From NCBI GenBank assembly GCA_964017195.1, contig OZ024891.1:494694-558693 (forward strand): a DNA stretch of 64,000 bases, given 5' to 3'. The stretch is from Siderastrea radians. Its lineage: Eukaryota; Cnidaria; Anthozoa; Scleractinia; Rhizangiidae. Under the pieces are notes generated by a model. That model had not been told where the DNA came from. It did no database searches and saw nothing but the letters and a program-made list of their open reading frames with translations. The position numbers and the translations under genes were made by a program. Numbering within the stretch: position 1 is the stretch's first letter; each line of letters starts with the position of its first letter. This document shows positions 13,401 to 24,694 of the stretch, piece by piece.

Positions 13401-14768
13401 AGCACGATGACAGCATCAGAAAAGTAGTACCAGTTAGTGTAAAATGCAGACTGCAGGCTTTTGTTTTCACTGTTAGAATGGGCAGGTGACAACAACAGTC
13501 CCATTGTTTCAGGAACAAGAAGACAATGGTCCACACTCATTCTGCAGTCTATATTTTACACTGCCCTAAAGTACTACTTCATAGCTTTCATTTGAAGGGT
13601 CATAGTTTAGAATGTCATTCACAGACATAAAAGTTTGAATTATCTTGTAAAGAGTAATAAACAGCACCACAGGAAAAAGCTGCTCAGCTTTCATTGGAAT
13701 GGTCAAACTTTAGAATTTCATCCACAGACTCAACAGTTAGAACCACCTTCTACAGTATAATAAACAACTCCACAGAAAAGTATCCACAAATTCAAAAGTT
13801 AAATCCACCTTGTACAGCATAATAAACAGCACCACAGGAAAGTACTGCTCAGTAGCTTTCATTTGACTGATCACACTTTAGGATTTCATCCACAGACTCA
13901 AAAGTTAGAACCACCTTGTACAGCATAATAAACAGCACCACAGGAAAGTACTGCTCAGCAGCTTTCATTTGAATGGTCACATTTGTTCATTTCACTTGCA
14001 CACTCAAAAGTTAGAACCTGGTGCGTCACATGATGTTATGTTGACTCTGGGAGTGAAAGGTTTGACCATTGTTTAAACTCCTCTTTGTCAAACCTCAGGT
14101 AGAAGAAGTGAATGACTCAGGAAATATAGACGATGATGCAGCTACATGTATTGTGAGGAAATGCATAGAAGACACGACTTGGCTAAAGGAGGTAAACAAA
14201 CATCATTGTTCCCACTTTTTCTCTCTTCACCTATTAAAAACAATGACGGTTTTTCACCACCCATGTTATGGCAATTTTAATTATTTTTAGAGACCAAAAG
14301 GTTGTAAATGGAAAGAGCATGTCAAAATTTGTACGATGTTCAATGTTTGAAGCATTTTTTGTTGTAAAGAATACTGAAGGTGCATGAGACTTCCAAACTA
14401 ACTAAAATGTAAACTTCATACCCGTTACATTGTGCTCCTTCCAATCTGTTTGCTGTTTTTGGTCTTTTTGGATCTCAAAGTATAGTTACCTGGTCTTGCT
14501 TGGTCTAGCATGAAAATGATTCAAACATGTCACTGTTAGAAACTGATCGTCCACTTTTCCTAACAGCTTTCTCTTTATTTCCTCTTTATGTTTGTGATTA
14601 GCACATGACTTTGAGTTGCTTTCCATATTTTAACTACTGAATAATTTTTGAATGCCTCTTCAGCTTTTCGAAGACTTTACCTTTCTTCTGGAGGAAGCAG
14701 ATGGTTGGGCTGAGGACGGAAAGCACTACCGGAGAATGAAAACAGGTTGCTCTCGGATTGACCTTTAG
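1405..14768 (+). CDS. CCDC82-like protein with a DUF4211-type C-terminal domain
   Basis: Ten exons join in one frame (906 nt, about 301 aa): 1405-1452, 1686-1757, 2088-2187, 2849-2965, 4283-4377, 4969-5103, 5649-5717, 6500-6571, 14099-14191 and 14664-14768 (TAG stop). Exon 3 is acidic and serine-rich and ends in GDFIVPDSEDMD, like the lead-in to DUF4211. Exons 4-5 carry YFHKAEDVLMDL and STVWSVKFK, which resemble the helical core. Exons 7-8 join to make CEAC followed by KR, the Cys pair expected in this domain. DUF4211 proteins such as CCDC82 are poorly characterised. The first exon (MAGHKLHMKTYNNCLN) and the weak donor after 5103 are the least certain parts. The 7.5-kb intron 8 (6572-14098) holds the PLE composite and the tandem array. 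The family call is from remembered motifs and was not checked by alignment. Confidence 0.5.
3028..3802. mobile_element. Non-autonomous DNA transposon with an internal minisatellite
   Basis: Terminal inverted repeats begin CAGTGTTCTCC at 3028 and end GGAGAACACTG at 3802. They are directly flanked by a 6-bp direct repeat TGTTCA (3022-3027 and 3803-3808), which looks like a target-site duplication. Inside, about 3165-3655, lies a degenerate tandem array with a period near 50 bp. Each unit has a TTCTCGACGTTTCTCCGTA-like start followed by a GTTAGTA-like block and ATTAGTGTTATC; about nine units are recognisable. No coding capacity. It sits in the intron between exons 4 and 5 of the CCDC82-like gene. 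Confidence 0.75.
5824..5881. repeat. Imperfect ACT/GCT trinucleotide microsatellite
   Basis: A run of CTACTACTGCTGCTGTTGCT-type triplets covers about 58 bp in an intron of the CCDC82-like gene. Confidence 0.8.
7897..7943 (-). ncRNA. Hammerhead ribozyme motif (type I) in the PLE terminal repeat
   Basis: On the minus strand: stem I strand TTGACT, core CTGATGA, a stem II whose closing pair is GAC with GTT (weakened to one wobble), core GAAAC followed by the GTC cleavage triplet, then AGTCAA, which pairs with TTGACT. Both core boxes are intact. Such motifs are known in PLE terminal repeats. Confidence 0.75.
9366..9775. mobile_element. MITE nested in the PLE reverse transcriptase
   Basis: Terminal inverted repeats CAGGGGCACCCAACGG (9366) and CCATTGGGTGCCCCTG (ending 9775) are flanked by a 6-bp direct repeat ACAACA at 9360-9365 and 9776-9781. 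Removing the element and one copy of the repeat restores the PLE reading frame across the VTVVMD motif, which confirms the boundaries. It contains no open frame of note. Confidence 0.85.
10552..11248 (+). pseudogene. 5'-truncated Penelope-like element, GIY-YIG end, plus-strand copy
   Basis: The plus strand encodes the C-terminal GIY-YIG endonuclease region: LLTNVKDKDEPSD at about 10558, CDCQATYIGETGRNLNV, then an in-frame TGA, LTEHKRATRNGDINNH, and a C-terminus ending near 10934. A non-coding terminal region with the hammerhead motif follows. The junction with the minus-strand copy falls in a short shared TTTACG-like stretch near 10550, suggesting microhomology or template switching. The internal stop marks it as dead. 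Confidence 0.85.
11140..11186 (+). ncRNA. Hammerhead ribozyme motif (type I) in the PLE terminal repeat
   Basis: Stem I is TTGACT (11140-11145) with AGTCAA (11181-11186), a perfect 6-bp pairing. The core is CTGATGA (11146-11152) and GAAAC (11173-11177). Stem II is GAC/GUC plus CC/GG around a UU/UU mismatch with loop GCTCA. The predicted cleavage is after GTC at 11180. Stem III is minimal (ACGT), as described for PLE hammerheads, which may need a dimer to cleave well. Confidence 0.82.
11261..12829. other. Intron of the CCDC82-like gene, no gene seen
   Basis: Near 11275-11405 a short stretch is duplicated (a GACTTTATCAAGTCGCATGA block occurs twice, about 75 bp apart). A palindrome centred near 11450 (AGACAAAGG...CCTTTGTCTTAG) follows. 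I see nothing else. Confidence 0.4.
13103..13197. mobile_element. 95-bp MITE with 9-bp target duplication (copy 1)
   Basis: Ends TAGACTTGCC and AAAGTCTA are inverted. They are flanked by CAAAATACT (13094-13102) and CAAAGTACT (13198-13206), a 9-bp duplication with one change. The neighbouring tandem units supply the uninterrupted site. It is the same family as 61787-61901. A 9-bp duplication fits Mutator-like elements. Confidence 0.75.
13436..13562. mobile_element. 127-bp inverted-repeat MITE inside the tandem array
   Basis: The ends AGTGTAAAATGCAGACTGCA and TGCAGTCTATATTTTACACT are inverted copies of each other with one or two mismatches. A second, inner inverted pair (ACAACAGTCCCATTGTTTC against ACAATGGTC) gives a hairpin. 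No clear target duplication was found. Confidence 0.6.
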
Positions 14769-16008
14769 GCCCCGCTTAATTAATTATCAACGCCCCCCCC
14801 CCTCTCCCCCGAGTTACCCTGGGGAAGCTAATTTTTCAGTTGTTTCTTTAAAGAGCTCAACGAACCGTTTACATGAGGATCACAAAAAGACGTCTCGGAG
14901 AGGCGAGACAACTCTCGGGGGGGGGGGGGGGTTGGGGTGAGTTGTCTTACCTCAGCAGGTAGGGTAACCCTGGCAGGTGGGACAAATGTTTCTCACATAA
15001 ACACTTTGGCTTGCCTACCTGGGACAACTTTTTGCGTGCCAGGCAAAAATAAGTGGAAATTAAATATAAAAATAAATAGGAATTGCGTAGATGAAGTCGA
15101 ACAAAAATTACAACGAATATATGTAGTCTGAAATTGTGGTCTTAAATTTAGTGGCAGAATCAATCGATAAAAATTCAGATGGTAGACTATTCCAGTCAGT
15201 GACAGTTCTTGGCAGAAGCTATACTTATATGTGTCACTGGATTTCTGGAGTGGAATAAATTCTTTATGGATGAGATGATCTAGTTTTCAGAGAAGACTGA
15301 CGATGACGGGTGACTTAAGTTTTTGCCCAAATTCAGCCTGTGCGCTTTAAATGTAATTTAAATTTTGAAAGAAGATTGTAATATCGTGTACTTTTATGTC
15401 TTACTGTATGAAAATGACTTCAGGGTCTCTAAATCTTAAGTTATACACCAAAAGATGTCAAAACACTTCCTAGTAACACTGGAAGAATTGTTAAATTTTA
15501 CTTTGCAAAGAACTGAAGTAACTGTACATGTAATTTATTTTAGTTTTAATTTATTTTGCTGATCGAGACTACAACAAGCTTATGTGGTTATTAAAATCTT
15601 ACATATCTAGTTGATGTATTGGCGTGTGTTTCTATTTTATGAAGATACATAACGAGCGTTTTAGAGTGTTAATCTAAATGAGAAAGTACTTCGCGTTTAC
15701 TTGGGATTTCCTTACGGCTTTACAACGCTCTTGATATTTCATAATTGATTGATATTTCATAATAATGATAATAAAAAATTAAAAACTTGCACTACTCCCC
15801 CCCCCCAAAAAAAACACATTTTGAATCAGTGTTCACGTTTTCCCACTCTTGCCGCTGGTTGTGCTGCGTCTTCCCTAGCCGTTGCGGGAAAACTGGGTCG
15901 CTGGGCTGCATGGGAAGGACAGCAATGCATCAGTCCCACAATTCCACTCGCACCGAGCTAGGAAGGGTTTGCTTCGAGTTCGTTTGAAGAAGAGAACAAC
16001 TGTATCAT
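14769..16008. other. Intergenic, no gene seen
   Basis: Contains a poly-G run (about 14918-14933) and a poly-C run (about 15798-15806). The open frames here are low-complexity or short and show no domain. Confidence 0.4.
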
Positions 16009-16170
16009 CACTGAACGTTGTTTCAAGCAAAAAGCGCTGAAATATGTGGGCACTTAATAATTTATTGCCTTACCGCCGGTTCCGTTGTCTTAAAGTGGTA
16101 AGGTGATAATTTTATGGAAGCCGGTCGACGTACTATTTCAGCGCTGTTTGCCTGAAACAACGTTCGGTGA
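16009..16170. mobile_element. Short foldback element (~160 bp)
   Basis: CACTGAACGTTGTTTCAAGC...GCGCTGAAATA on the left is mirrored by TATTTCAGCGC...CTGAAACAACGTTCGGTG on the right, with an inner inverted pair (TTGCCTTACC against GGTAAGGTGA). The whole segment would fold into one hairpin. It has no coding capacity. Confidence 0.65.
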
Positions 16171-18028
16171 GAACTCGCACTACATGTTTGCTATGTAGTT
16201 ATGGCTCATGTTGTATCTTGTATCTTGTCTTTTTTCCTGTAGACCCGAACAAAACTTCGGGCAAATGACGTCTTAACGTTCTCTCCCCGTCTTTTGCGAT
16301 CTAAGTTCGTTGACCCTTTGACATACGTTTTTCTTTGGGACGGAAGCACGTACATTCGAAAGTAAAAAAAAAAAAAAAAAAAAAACGTGTCATTTTGAAA
16401 AAGCATTGCTTCAGTGTGGCGACTGTGTGGACGTGGGCGACTGTTGCTACATTTTCGACCCGGCTTATGACTAAGTTAACGCCGCGGGTGACAAGCTGCT
16501 CATGAATAAATTTATTAGACAAAATTCTGGTGGGGGTGTTACGTTAAAAAACTTTATACCTTGAACGTTTGGGAGCCGATTCCGTTGAAACTTAACAGAG
16601 AGCTTAGGGAATGATGGAAGTGCAACAAGGTTGTGTTTGGTTTGCTAGATTGTGATTCTTTGTGATGCTACGAGCTCCCAAAGTTAAGATTTTGTAAAAC
16701 ACGACTCCGTGTCCAAGTTTTCTCCTCGTTGAGAACACAACATTTCTTGATTTTACGACTCATTGAGCAGTTAAAACCTTTATTGTGTCACAACAGAAGC
16801 CGATTATAGGATTTCGAGTTCCATTGAAAGTTGTAACCTTTTAAGTGAGAAAAATCGTCCTTGTTTAAGCCCACCTTCACCCAAAAGGCCTTGCGCGCTG
16901 CGGTTGCTGTTTTATGAATTTCGTGTAACACGAAATTGTTTCTAAGCGGGGTTTGTTTCAAAATCCGTTTCCTCCGGAGCCACCTTGTCGAAATTCGTCC
17001 AAAGGCATGCAGGAATGTATTCGTCAATTATCAGGCTGTTGTTTCCTGGAATTATTTTGTGACTGAGGTGGCCAAACGTATTTTTTCGCTCTTACTTCGT
17101 CCAATATGTTTCCTGCCAAATGATACCTCGCAGTTGAAGATACTGCACGGTTATGCCGAGGGAAAATATTGTCAGTATTCGTCTCAGAGGAGCTTGTGTC
17201 ATGAAGCAAAGAAACAGATATTTTATGAATCTCTTGTAGTGATGTCGTTTAAATTCCTGATTGTATTGGATGCGGGACCTTGGCAAGTAAGTTTGATTCA
17301 TTTGATTTGATTTTATTCGCGCGATGTAAACGGAGCGGCTCGCGAGTGTGTAATAAATGAATGGTTTTGCAGGACTGTTTTCTTTTTCTTCCTCTGTATC
17401 TATCGTCGTACGATTGAATTAAAATAATTAGTTTCTCAGTTAACCATAGGTTCAGGGAGATTTGATCGTAGTCGGGACGACGAGATTTTCATGGGCGAAA
17501 GTTTAGAACAAGAGCGGGAGAGCCCCTGGGCACTTACTCTTACCGAACGAGTTCCAGAAGCGTTTGAAATCCCGCCTTCTGATTGGCCAGAAAAATATTT
17601 TTCTGGCCAGTCAGCAAAGAGGAACAGCCGGGCGACTCTCATGTCTTCTCACACGAGATTGTTTTCTTCATCGAACGTCGTAGTAGCGTGGTCTGTTCAA
17701 CGGGAACATTTTTGAGGAGAGCTTCAGAAAAAATAAATAAATAATAAATGAACGAAGTCGAGGAAATCACAAACTATAACGTGGCGGCAAGAAAACGAAC
17801 ACTCACCGGGATTTTTCACGGCGGACTTATCGAAGGTATCGTAAATTTTTAGAGCTAGCGACTTCCCCTTTCTCCGATGTAACTAATTATTTCTCCCTCT
17901 TCGTTGATCTTCGTCTGAAACTTTCCATCTCTGATGCACGGGCCACGCAACTATGTTGACATTCTCGTTCCCAGAGCCTACGATCTGTTCTGTCAGCGGT
18001 GGGATCGTAGGGCTCTGGTATCAGCCAT

Positions 18029-18061
18029 TACCGGATGTCGTGAAATTCACGACATCCGGTA
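18029..18061. repeat. 33-bp palindrome
   Basis: TACCGGATGTCGTGAA is followed immediately by its inverted complement, so the segment is nearly its own reverse complement. It lies in the spacer of the foldback element. Confidence 0.8.
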
Positions 18062-18951
18062 GCGCATGTCTAATTCGTTAAGGTGCTATTGCACCTGCTC
18101 CGTTTTCGTCCGTGGAGCTCTGGGCATGACAATTCTGACAACAACTGAAAAATTTGAATTCCTATCGATCGAGTCGTGGTGCTTTATGGATCGACTAAAA
18201 GCTGTTCGGGACCCTCTTAATCTCCTGCAATTAGCGGAAAACCTGGAACTTTAAAAGGAACAAACTTAAGAAGTTGCCTTTCGTGCCGTAGTTGTTCAGA
18301 AGAGCGATTGTCCCTGCATTTTGCTCACGGGTTTTGGATTTGTATCTTGCCTGATTAAAGGTATAATATTATTGCATTTGCGTTATATTGAATTGTACAG
18401 CTATTTTATTACATTCGTCTGGTTTCTGTTGTATGCGAATGTCAACTGTGTTCTTATCGTTTCGCGTCCCCTAAACGCTAAAATTACGTTTTACCCCATC
18501 GAAAATTTCCAGAAGCATTTGGCGCCCAAGTTCTTAAACATCGACATCAAGAGGTCATTACAAAAGCTGATGAGACAGTTACATGTAAGTTTATTTATGG
18601 ACAAGCTGTAGTTCTGTAGAAAATGCTGTAGCGAGGAAAGAATCGCTGGCATTTAGCGACAATCTCAACACTTTGAATTCAAAATTTGGTCGCTTAATCT
18701 GCCCTAAGCAGCATTCTTTGCGTGGAAATTGACCAAGTCAATATATTAATTAATGCCCTGATATCTGATTAATTCAATCGGAAATAAAACGTTATGCGTA
18801 GAAGCCAAAAAATTTTTACGTTATTACGCATACAGTTTGAATCGGCCAATCAAAAAAAAATAAAGTTTTGGCCGTTACCAGAGCTACATGAGACGTAATT
18901 TAAAAAAAGCCGCGTAGCTCTGGGGACGAGAATGCTATGTTGATCGAGCGT

Positions 18952-19045
18952 GTCATGTCACGTACTAGAGAGAACTAGTTCTCTCTAGTACGTGACATGA
19001 CGTTCTCTCTAGTACGTGACATGACGTTCTCTCTAGTGCGCGCAT
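18952..19045. repeat. 50-bp perfect palindrome followed by tandem half-copies
   Basis: 18952-19001 is a perfect 25+25 bp palindrome centred on AACTAGTT. The right half (GTTCTCTCTAGTACGTGACA) is then repeated about once and a half to the right. Confidence 0.8.
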
Positions 19046-19786
19046 CGACCGTTAAGCAGAAAATCGCCCAGATCGGCCTCCAGAAGCTCGGAAAAGCAAT
19101 AAAAACGCAGCAAACACATAGGAGGTAATGTTTTTCAAACTGTATTTCCATTTTAATGCATTTTCAGCGGAAAACCGCCGATTACTTTCGATCGAATTTC
19201 AGTTCCATACAAACACTCATATTACGCTTTGGTTAACTGTGGTTCCCACGCTCGAGCGACATAGTTGCGTGGCCCTTGCATCGGAGATTCCCGTGGAAAA
19301 TTTCAGACGTAGTTCAACGAACAAGGAGAAATAATTAGCAACATCGTTTACTCGAGTAGCTATTAGCCTCATGCAACACTTGAGAAAGGGGAAGTCGCTA
19401 GTTCTAAAAATTTACGATACCTTCGATAAGTCCGCCGTGAAAAATCCCGGTGAGTGTTTGTTTTCTTGCGGCCACGTTATAGTTTGCGATTTCCTCGACT
19501 TCGTTCATTTATTATTTATTTATTTTTTCTGAAGCTCTCCTCAAAAATGTTCCCGTTGAACAGGCCACGCTACTACGGCGTTCGATGAAGAAAACAATCT
19601 CGTGTAAGAAGACATGAGAGTCGCCGGCTGTTCCTCTTCGCTGATTGGCCAGAAAAATATTTTTCTGGCCAATCAGAAGGCGGGATTTCAAACGCTTCTG
19701 GAACTCGTTCGGTAAGAGTAAGTGCCCAGGGGCTCTCCTGCTCTTGTTGTAAACTCTCGCCCATGAAAATCCCGTCGTCCCGACTA

Positions 19787-22700
19787 GCTGCCCCTGGGTC
19801 TTCGAGGATGGGGAGTCACCGGACAAGTGCTATTTTGCGAGCGATAGTCAGTGAGTTGCTATTTAGTCGTATACGCTGTTTATTTCCCTTCAGACCAACC
19901 TCTATAATGACTAGGAGGGGCCTTTAAAATCACTATTACCTTACAAGACAATGAGAATACAATTTGCAGACTAAAACAATCGAATATCCAAGTAACTGTT
20001 TGACTCTTCTGCCGCGATCGCTTGCTTGCGCTTAGAAATGCGAACATAAACTGACTTCTCGCTTTATATGTCATTGAAAATTTCACATGGCGAACAGCAG
20101 ATAATTCCAACATTTTTGGGGAGTAAATAAATGCCTTTCATAAAACCCTAAAGATCTGTACTTCGCTGAGTAAATCGATGTGACATGGTTCCTCCGATTT
20201 GTTTTGAATTTACGTGACAATTTTCTCGCTCGCAGGAATATTCTGGCAACCAATCAGATCGCGAGAAAAACAATAGAAGCATTTGAAAACAATAACAAAC
20301 GGTCACAAGGCCGTTTGGGTGAAGGTGGGCCTTTAAATTTGAAGCCTTCAATGTCTCGTTAAAAAGCCTGTTTGCCTGTTTTTTTGGTTTTGTTTTTATG
20401 TGCAATACCATTTGTAATTGGGAATGCAAATAAACTGTTGTTGTTGTTGTTTTTGTTGTTGTTGCTTCTATTGTGACACTCTACAGTATACCTAGTTTAT
20501 CTGCCTGTTGTGTCAGTTCAGGAAATTCTATATCCGCGCTGTATTCTTGGGCACAAAATTGGTAGTCTTGGGGCTTCCGAAGGCTTACCGAATAAACACG
20601 AATGTTTAAGATGAGAATATGCTAGTTATGGAAATCAAATTTTAGCAGCTATTGTTCGCTGTCCAAAAAAGAACAATACGTTGCAATATTGAGAGACCGT
20701 AAATATTTGGATTGAAGAAGATAAGTGTTTCCGAAGCCCTGTGTTAGCTAAAAGGAGTATTATTTTAGTTTTTGTTTAATTTTGTCGGAAACTTCTAAAA
20801 AGGTTTCTATTAACGTTTGAACGTAAAAAAAGCCGGACTTCGACAGTATTTTTTGTTTAAAAATGCTTAAAAGTCACAAGATATCCGTGACACACGATTT
20901 AACGCACGTGCATGATTATTGATTCAAAACTGAAAGTTTTACTGGAGACTATTTAAGAATATTTCGTACAATGTCGCTACCATTCGTCGCACTTCGTGTA
21001 TACCTTTTAATAAATGAATGCTGATAACCGAGTTTCTCACCCGCGGTCTTAAACGGAGATTTTTGAAGGCAATGTAGTATGGACGGGGCAGTAAGGGTCG
21101 ACTTGTCTCTTTCTTTCCCGGTGCGTGTGGGGAAAAACTTGCCTTCCGCCAGCATCGGTGACTGCCGCCCCAGATACCAACACCGCGGCAAAATGCACTG
21201 CGCACGCGCTGCATTTTTACTTCTTGTCAATGCTCCCCTATTGAAAACTATTGGCAAGAATAACAAACTCGGGTTCCGGCCGCGAATTTTGAAAAACTTA
21301 AGCTCCAGACATCAAACTTAAGGTTAAAAAATCCAGAGCAGTTTGAATATAGTTTTATCTGTTTCTACACCTTTGCACCTCGTAGTTTCGGGCTTGCACC
21401 CACAGCGAAAAACTTCATGAAAGTCGATAGTTTACGTTTGCATGTCGCCATTTAAGCAACCACCACGGCGACGGCAACGAGAACGTCGAAAAACAATAGG
21501 CTTTAATGAGCAAAGCAATGACTCTGCACGTGCGTTACACATTCTGGTACATTTCTTTTCCGTCCTCTGCAAAACAACAACGTGAAATGACCAGTTTTAA
21601 GTTTTTTTTTGGAGAACGGGAACACACGAGGGTGAATTTTTCCTTTTTCCTTTTTCCATCCCTACGAATTCAGTTCCCGGACAGTTCGAAAGCACACCGA
21701 ATAAAAATGAACAACATAAGCTCGAAACCGGAAATGGCCGAAGTGAGCGCATGCGCGGACGTTTTGCCGCGGTGTCCCAGATACCAAACCATGCCGGTGT
21801 AAGGCGTCACGCATTCTTTCTTCTATTTTCCATACATATACCGCTGACAAAAATTAGGCATACAGATCACGTTGATGTTGACAAGGAAGTCAAGGAACTT
21901 CGCCGTCTCTAAGATTACTGCGATCAGATCGTTAAGCAAGAAGAAGTTAAGTCACCAAGAACTCCAGGCTACTGGTAAGCTGTTTCGTTTTAATTGAGTA
22001 GTATAGCAAGATATGCCTCTATAATTTGATTCTCTTCGAGTTTAGAATACCATACATCGGAAAGAAACAAGCCTATAATACATTGAAGACGGTGACGATA
22101 AAACTGATAGCCATTTTCCAATTCAGACTGCAAAGGCTTGGCATTTTATCTGTTAATTCATCCTGTATGCTTCTGCCGTAAACGGACATTTCTGTTCTTT
22201 TTTGTGCTTGTGTTCAAACTGAAATATGACTTTGGTTTCACTTTCGCCGAGCTAGAGATTACATTGCGTGACCGTCTCGCGTGCTTGTCATCTGATGCGA
22301 CGTTGCCGAGCATGATGTCACGATATCACGCGATTGACGAACTTATTCCTTAACTTCGTGAAAATCCTTAATGTACAAGTCCATAATGCTGTCTTTCGGC
22401 TAACACACTACCGTTGTCAAAAATAGTATTGTTTGGGTTCTCAGTAATTTTATTTATAACTGACAGCGACACAATGCAAGGCCGGGATCAACTGCAAATG
22501 CGTTCACACGCGCTGACCAAGACGCAAGAGACAAATGGCTACCGCCATCAGTTTATTCATAATGATCTGAATTTTATGTACGCTTCGCCATTTAACTGAG
22601 ACGTAAACACAACAAACTGCTTTAAACAATTACCAAGTTAGAACTGATCTATTTCAATCCTGGCTATCCGTAGTCAAACACACTTTAATATTAACATATC

Positions 22701-22850
22701 CCATGGACAAGGATAGCCATTTTAGCGAAAGTAGACTGCCATTCAGTGATTCAACTGACGCTCAAAACACATCATAGTATCCCTTCAATGTGCCCTGCCA
22801 GTTTTGTTTTCTTTAAATTTTTTTTTCAATATTATTTCCTACCGTAAAAA
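19787..22850. other. Intergenic, no supported gene
   Basis: Holds a TTG-repeat tail at 20432-20466 after AATAAACTG, typical of the 3' end of a non-LTR retroelement. A segment near 20270-20340 is an inverted diverged copy of 16868-16920 (CCCACCTTCACCCAAAAGGC). The overlapping open frames at 20939-21321 run on both strands with no domain, and I do not call them. Confidence 0.4.
20428..20467. repeat. (TTG)n tail, likely 3' end of a retroelement
   Basis: AATAAACTG followed by TTG triplets. This layout is common at the 3' ends of CR1/L2-like elements. The family is not determined. Confidence 0.5.
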
Positions 22851-22851
22851 G

Positions 22852-22892
22852 CGTATAAGGTCACTGGCCAATTCCACGGCCATGTGACGTGA
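22852..22892 (+). promoter_or_regulatory. Promoter block conserved between the two CALHM-like genes (copy 1)
   Basis: TAAAAAGCGTATAAGGTCAC followed by a GGCCAAT (CCAAT-type) box and CATGTGA, ending 110-150 bp upstream of the ATG at 23002. The same order occurs upstream of the second paralogue. Confidence 0.5.
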
Positions 22893-23001
22893 GACAAGGT
22901 ATTGATTGCATTTTTGCTGTATTTAATTTGAAGGTTTATTACTCTTCCGAGCATAATCGATTCAAATTTGAAAAGATTGACGCTTTGACACCGTGACAAG
23001 C

Positions 23002-24662
23002 ATGGCCAAAACGTTCAAACTGATGCTGTCTACCCTGCTAGACATCCTGGGATGGCATGGTGTATTTCTGTTGTTTCTAATAATCGCGTTCAAGCTTTTC
23101 TTTTTGGACCCAGCCGCAGTCGACTTTGCGTGTCCCTGCGACTGGTCGCTGGCTTATGGCACCATCATGTTTCTGTTCCCCTCTTTTACCACTTACACGA
23201 TCGCATTTTTTGCTTATTTCCGGCAAGATGACAAAAGCGTTCCTTGGAAGGTTTTGAAGAAGTTCTACGAGTTCAAATTCGCCTGCCATCGATACGACGA
23301 GCAAACAGTCTGGGAATCGCACGTCGAATACTGCTTTCGCTGCAAGCAGATTAAACGCGACTGGAATCTGGTCAAGATCGCTGTGTCAGCCGTTTTCTCT
23401 TTTCTCTATCCGTTAGTTTGGCTCTCACTGAGTTTCCTGCAGGCATACTTCTATGTGTGCGCTCACGTTGGCCCGGATAGGAGAGCCCTCGGAACTTACT
23501 GCAACGTGGAGGTCTTAAAGCCGGACGAATATGACCAGATATACGGATCAGCAGTTATTCGCTCAAAGGCCATTGGAAGTGTGATGTTTGTGAGCACAAT
23601 GTTCTTCGTGGGATTGTTTGTGATAGTTTACGGCGAGATAGAAAACTATTTATTGAAGAAGTATGATTGGTCTCCACGCGCTGAAAACGCCTCTAATCTG
23701 CAAGTTCAGATTTCCGTGCTGCCGGGCCATTCATCCGGGTCTGTAACATCGGCAAGTTCCCATGGCAACAGAGATTCACCTGTGGCGAGAGCGCTGGAAG
23801 CTGCTGATGAGACGGCAAGACAGGTAGGCGTTCCATCTGTGATCAGTCTGGGCGTAACCATTAGTTCCAGTCTTCTTCTACCCTGCGTCATATGTCGAGT
23901 TTGTTGTCCTTTGTCCGAGGGTTTTTCTGATCGGGTTGTCTGATTTCCGACCCCCTATATAGAAAACCGTTATTTCCAAATTCAAATATTTATCTCGAAT
24001 CCGAGGGTGACAGGTTTGGTAGTCGCAAAGTTTTAAAAATTTACCCTATGTAAACAAAATTAATTTCTTTATTAGTATTTTTTACGTGCAATAAGCGAAA
24101 GGCTGACTACTGCGTGATGATTGTCCTTCAACTACTGTGGTTGCTGTTTGCTGTTTTGGTAGTTGCGCTTGCCTTTGTGTCTGCTGGAGCTTTCTTTATT
24201 TTATTATATATTGTATTTTTTTTTATAAACACAGTAACCAAAATTTCCATTTCAAGGTAATTTTGTGCTTTGTGTATGCTTACACCGCTTGCTTCAGATT
24301 ACACTTACGAGTCTTCTCATATAAGCTCTTACAAGGTCTTCTCTGATTTGCCGAGAAAGCAATGGAACAAACAACAGAACAATGGACCCCAACCCTGAAA
24401 ACAATAGAGCTGCGTGATACTAAGGTCCAATGAAATTAGAGATTGTTAAGAGCTGCTTGGTATCTGATGTTATCTACAGTGTACAACGTATAAATGCATA
24501 GAAACTGATTAGCCACAAAGGGCAAAAAGCGTAACCTATGTTGCTCTACAGGAATTCAACACTGAAAAAAATTGATAATATCCTAAGCCTTAACTAGACA
24601 AACTTAAGAAATCCTATAAAAAGAATCCTAAAACTAATGCAAGCCTAAAATTTATATTATTA

Positions 24663-24694
<32 letters not shown>

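Larger units (their letters stand above)
12830..14030. repeat. Tandem array of a ~115-bp repeat
   Basis: About nine diverged units repeat with a period near 115 bp. Each holds a GGAAAGTACTGCTCAGTAGC box, CTTTCATTTGAATGGTCAC, then CATCCACAGACTCAAAAGTT and AGAACCACCTTGTACAGCAT. The units nearest 13800-13980 are closest to each other. Two small MITEs have inserted into the array (13103-13197 and 13436-13562). Single diverged units of the same family occur in introns of the mesothelin-like gene. Confidence 0.85.
17471..19784. mobile_element. 2.3-kb foldback element with ~0.5-kb inverted arms
   Basis: The left arm (17471 to about 17956) and right arm (about 19259-19784) are inverted copies with a few per cent mismatch by eye. 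The right arm has about 40 extra bases. The outer ends are GTCGGGACGACG and its complement, each bordered by TA (17469-17470 and 19785-19786), a possible TA target duplication. The 1.3-kb spacer has no transposase. It holds three perfect or near-perfect short inverted repeats (17978-18017, 18029-18061, 18952-19001). I infer a non-autonomous element; an inverted segmental duplication is the alternative. Confidence 0.65.

Noticed and set aside
12830..14030. CRISPR-like array
   Set aside because: Repeats of about 115 bp run head to tail without unique spacers, in a eukaryotic intron.
16936..17310. 124-aa plus-strand open frame
   Set aside because: It overlaps frames on the other strand, has no domain, and part of it is repeated in inverted form near 20.3 kb.
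17436..17715. Open frames inside the foldback arms
   Set aside because: They lie in the inverted arms, occur again on the opposite strand at 19.5-19.8 kb and show no protein family.
21079..21321. Open frames on both strands at 20.9-21.3 kb
   Set aside because: Overlapping frames on both strands in a GC-richer patch, with no domain and no splice support.
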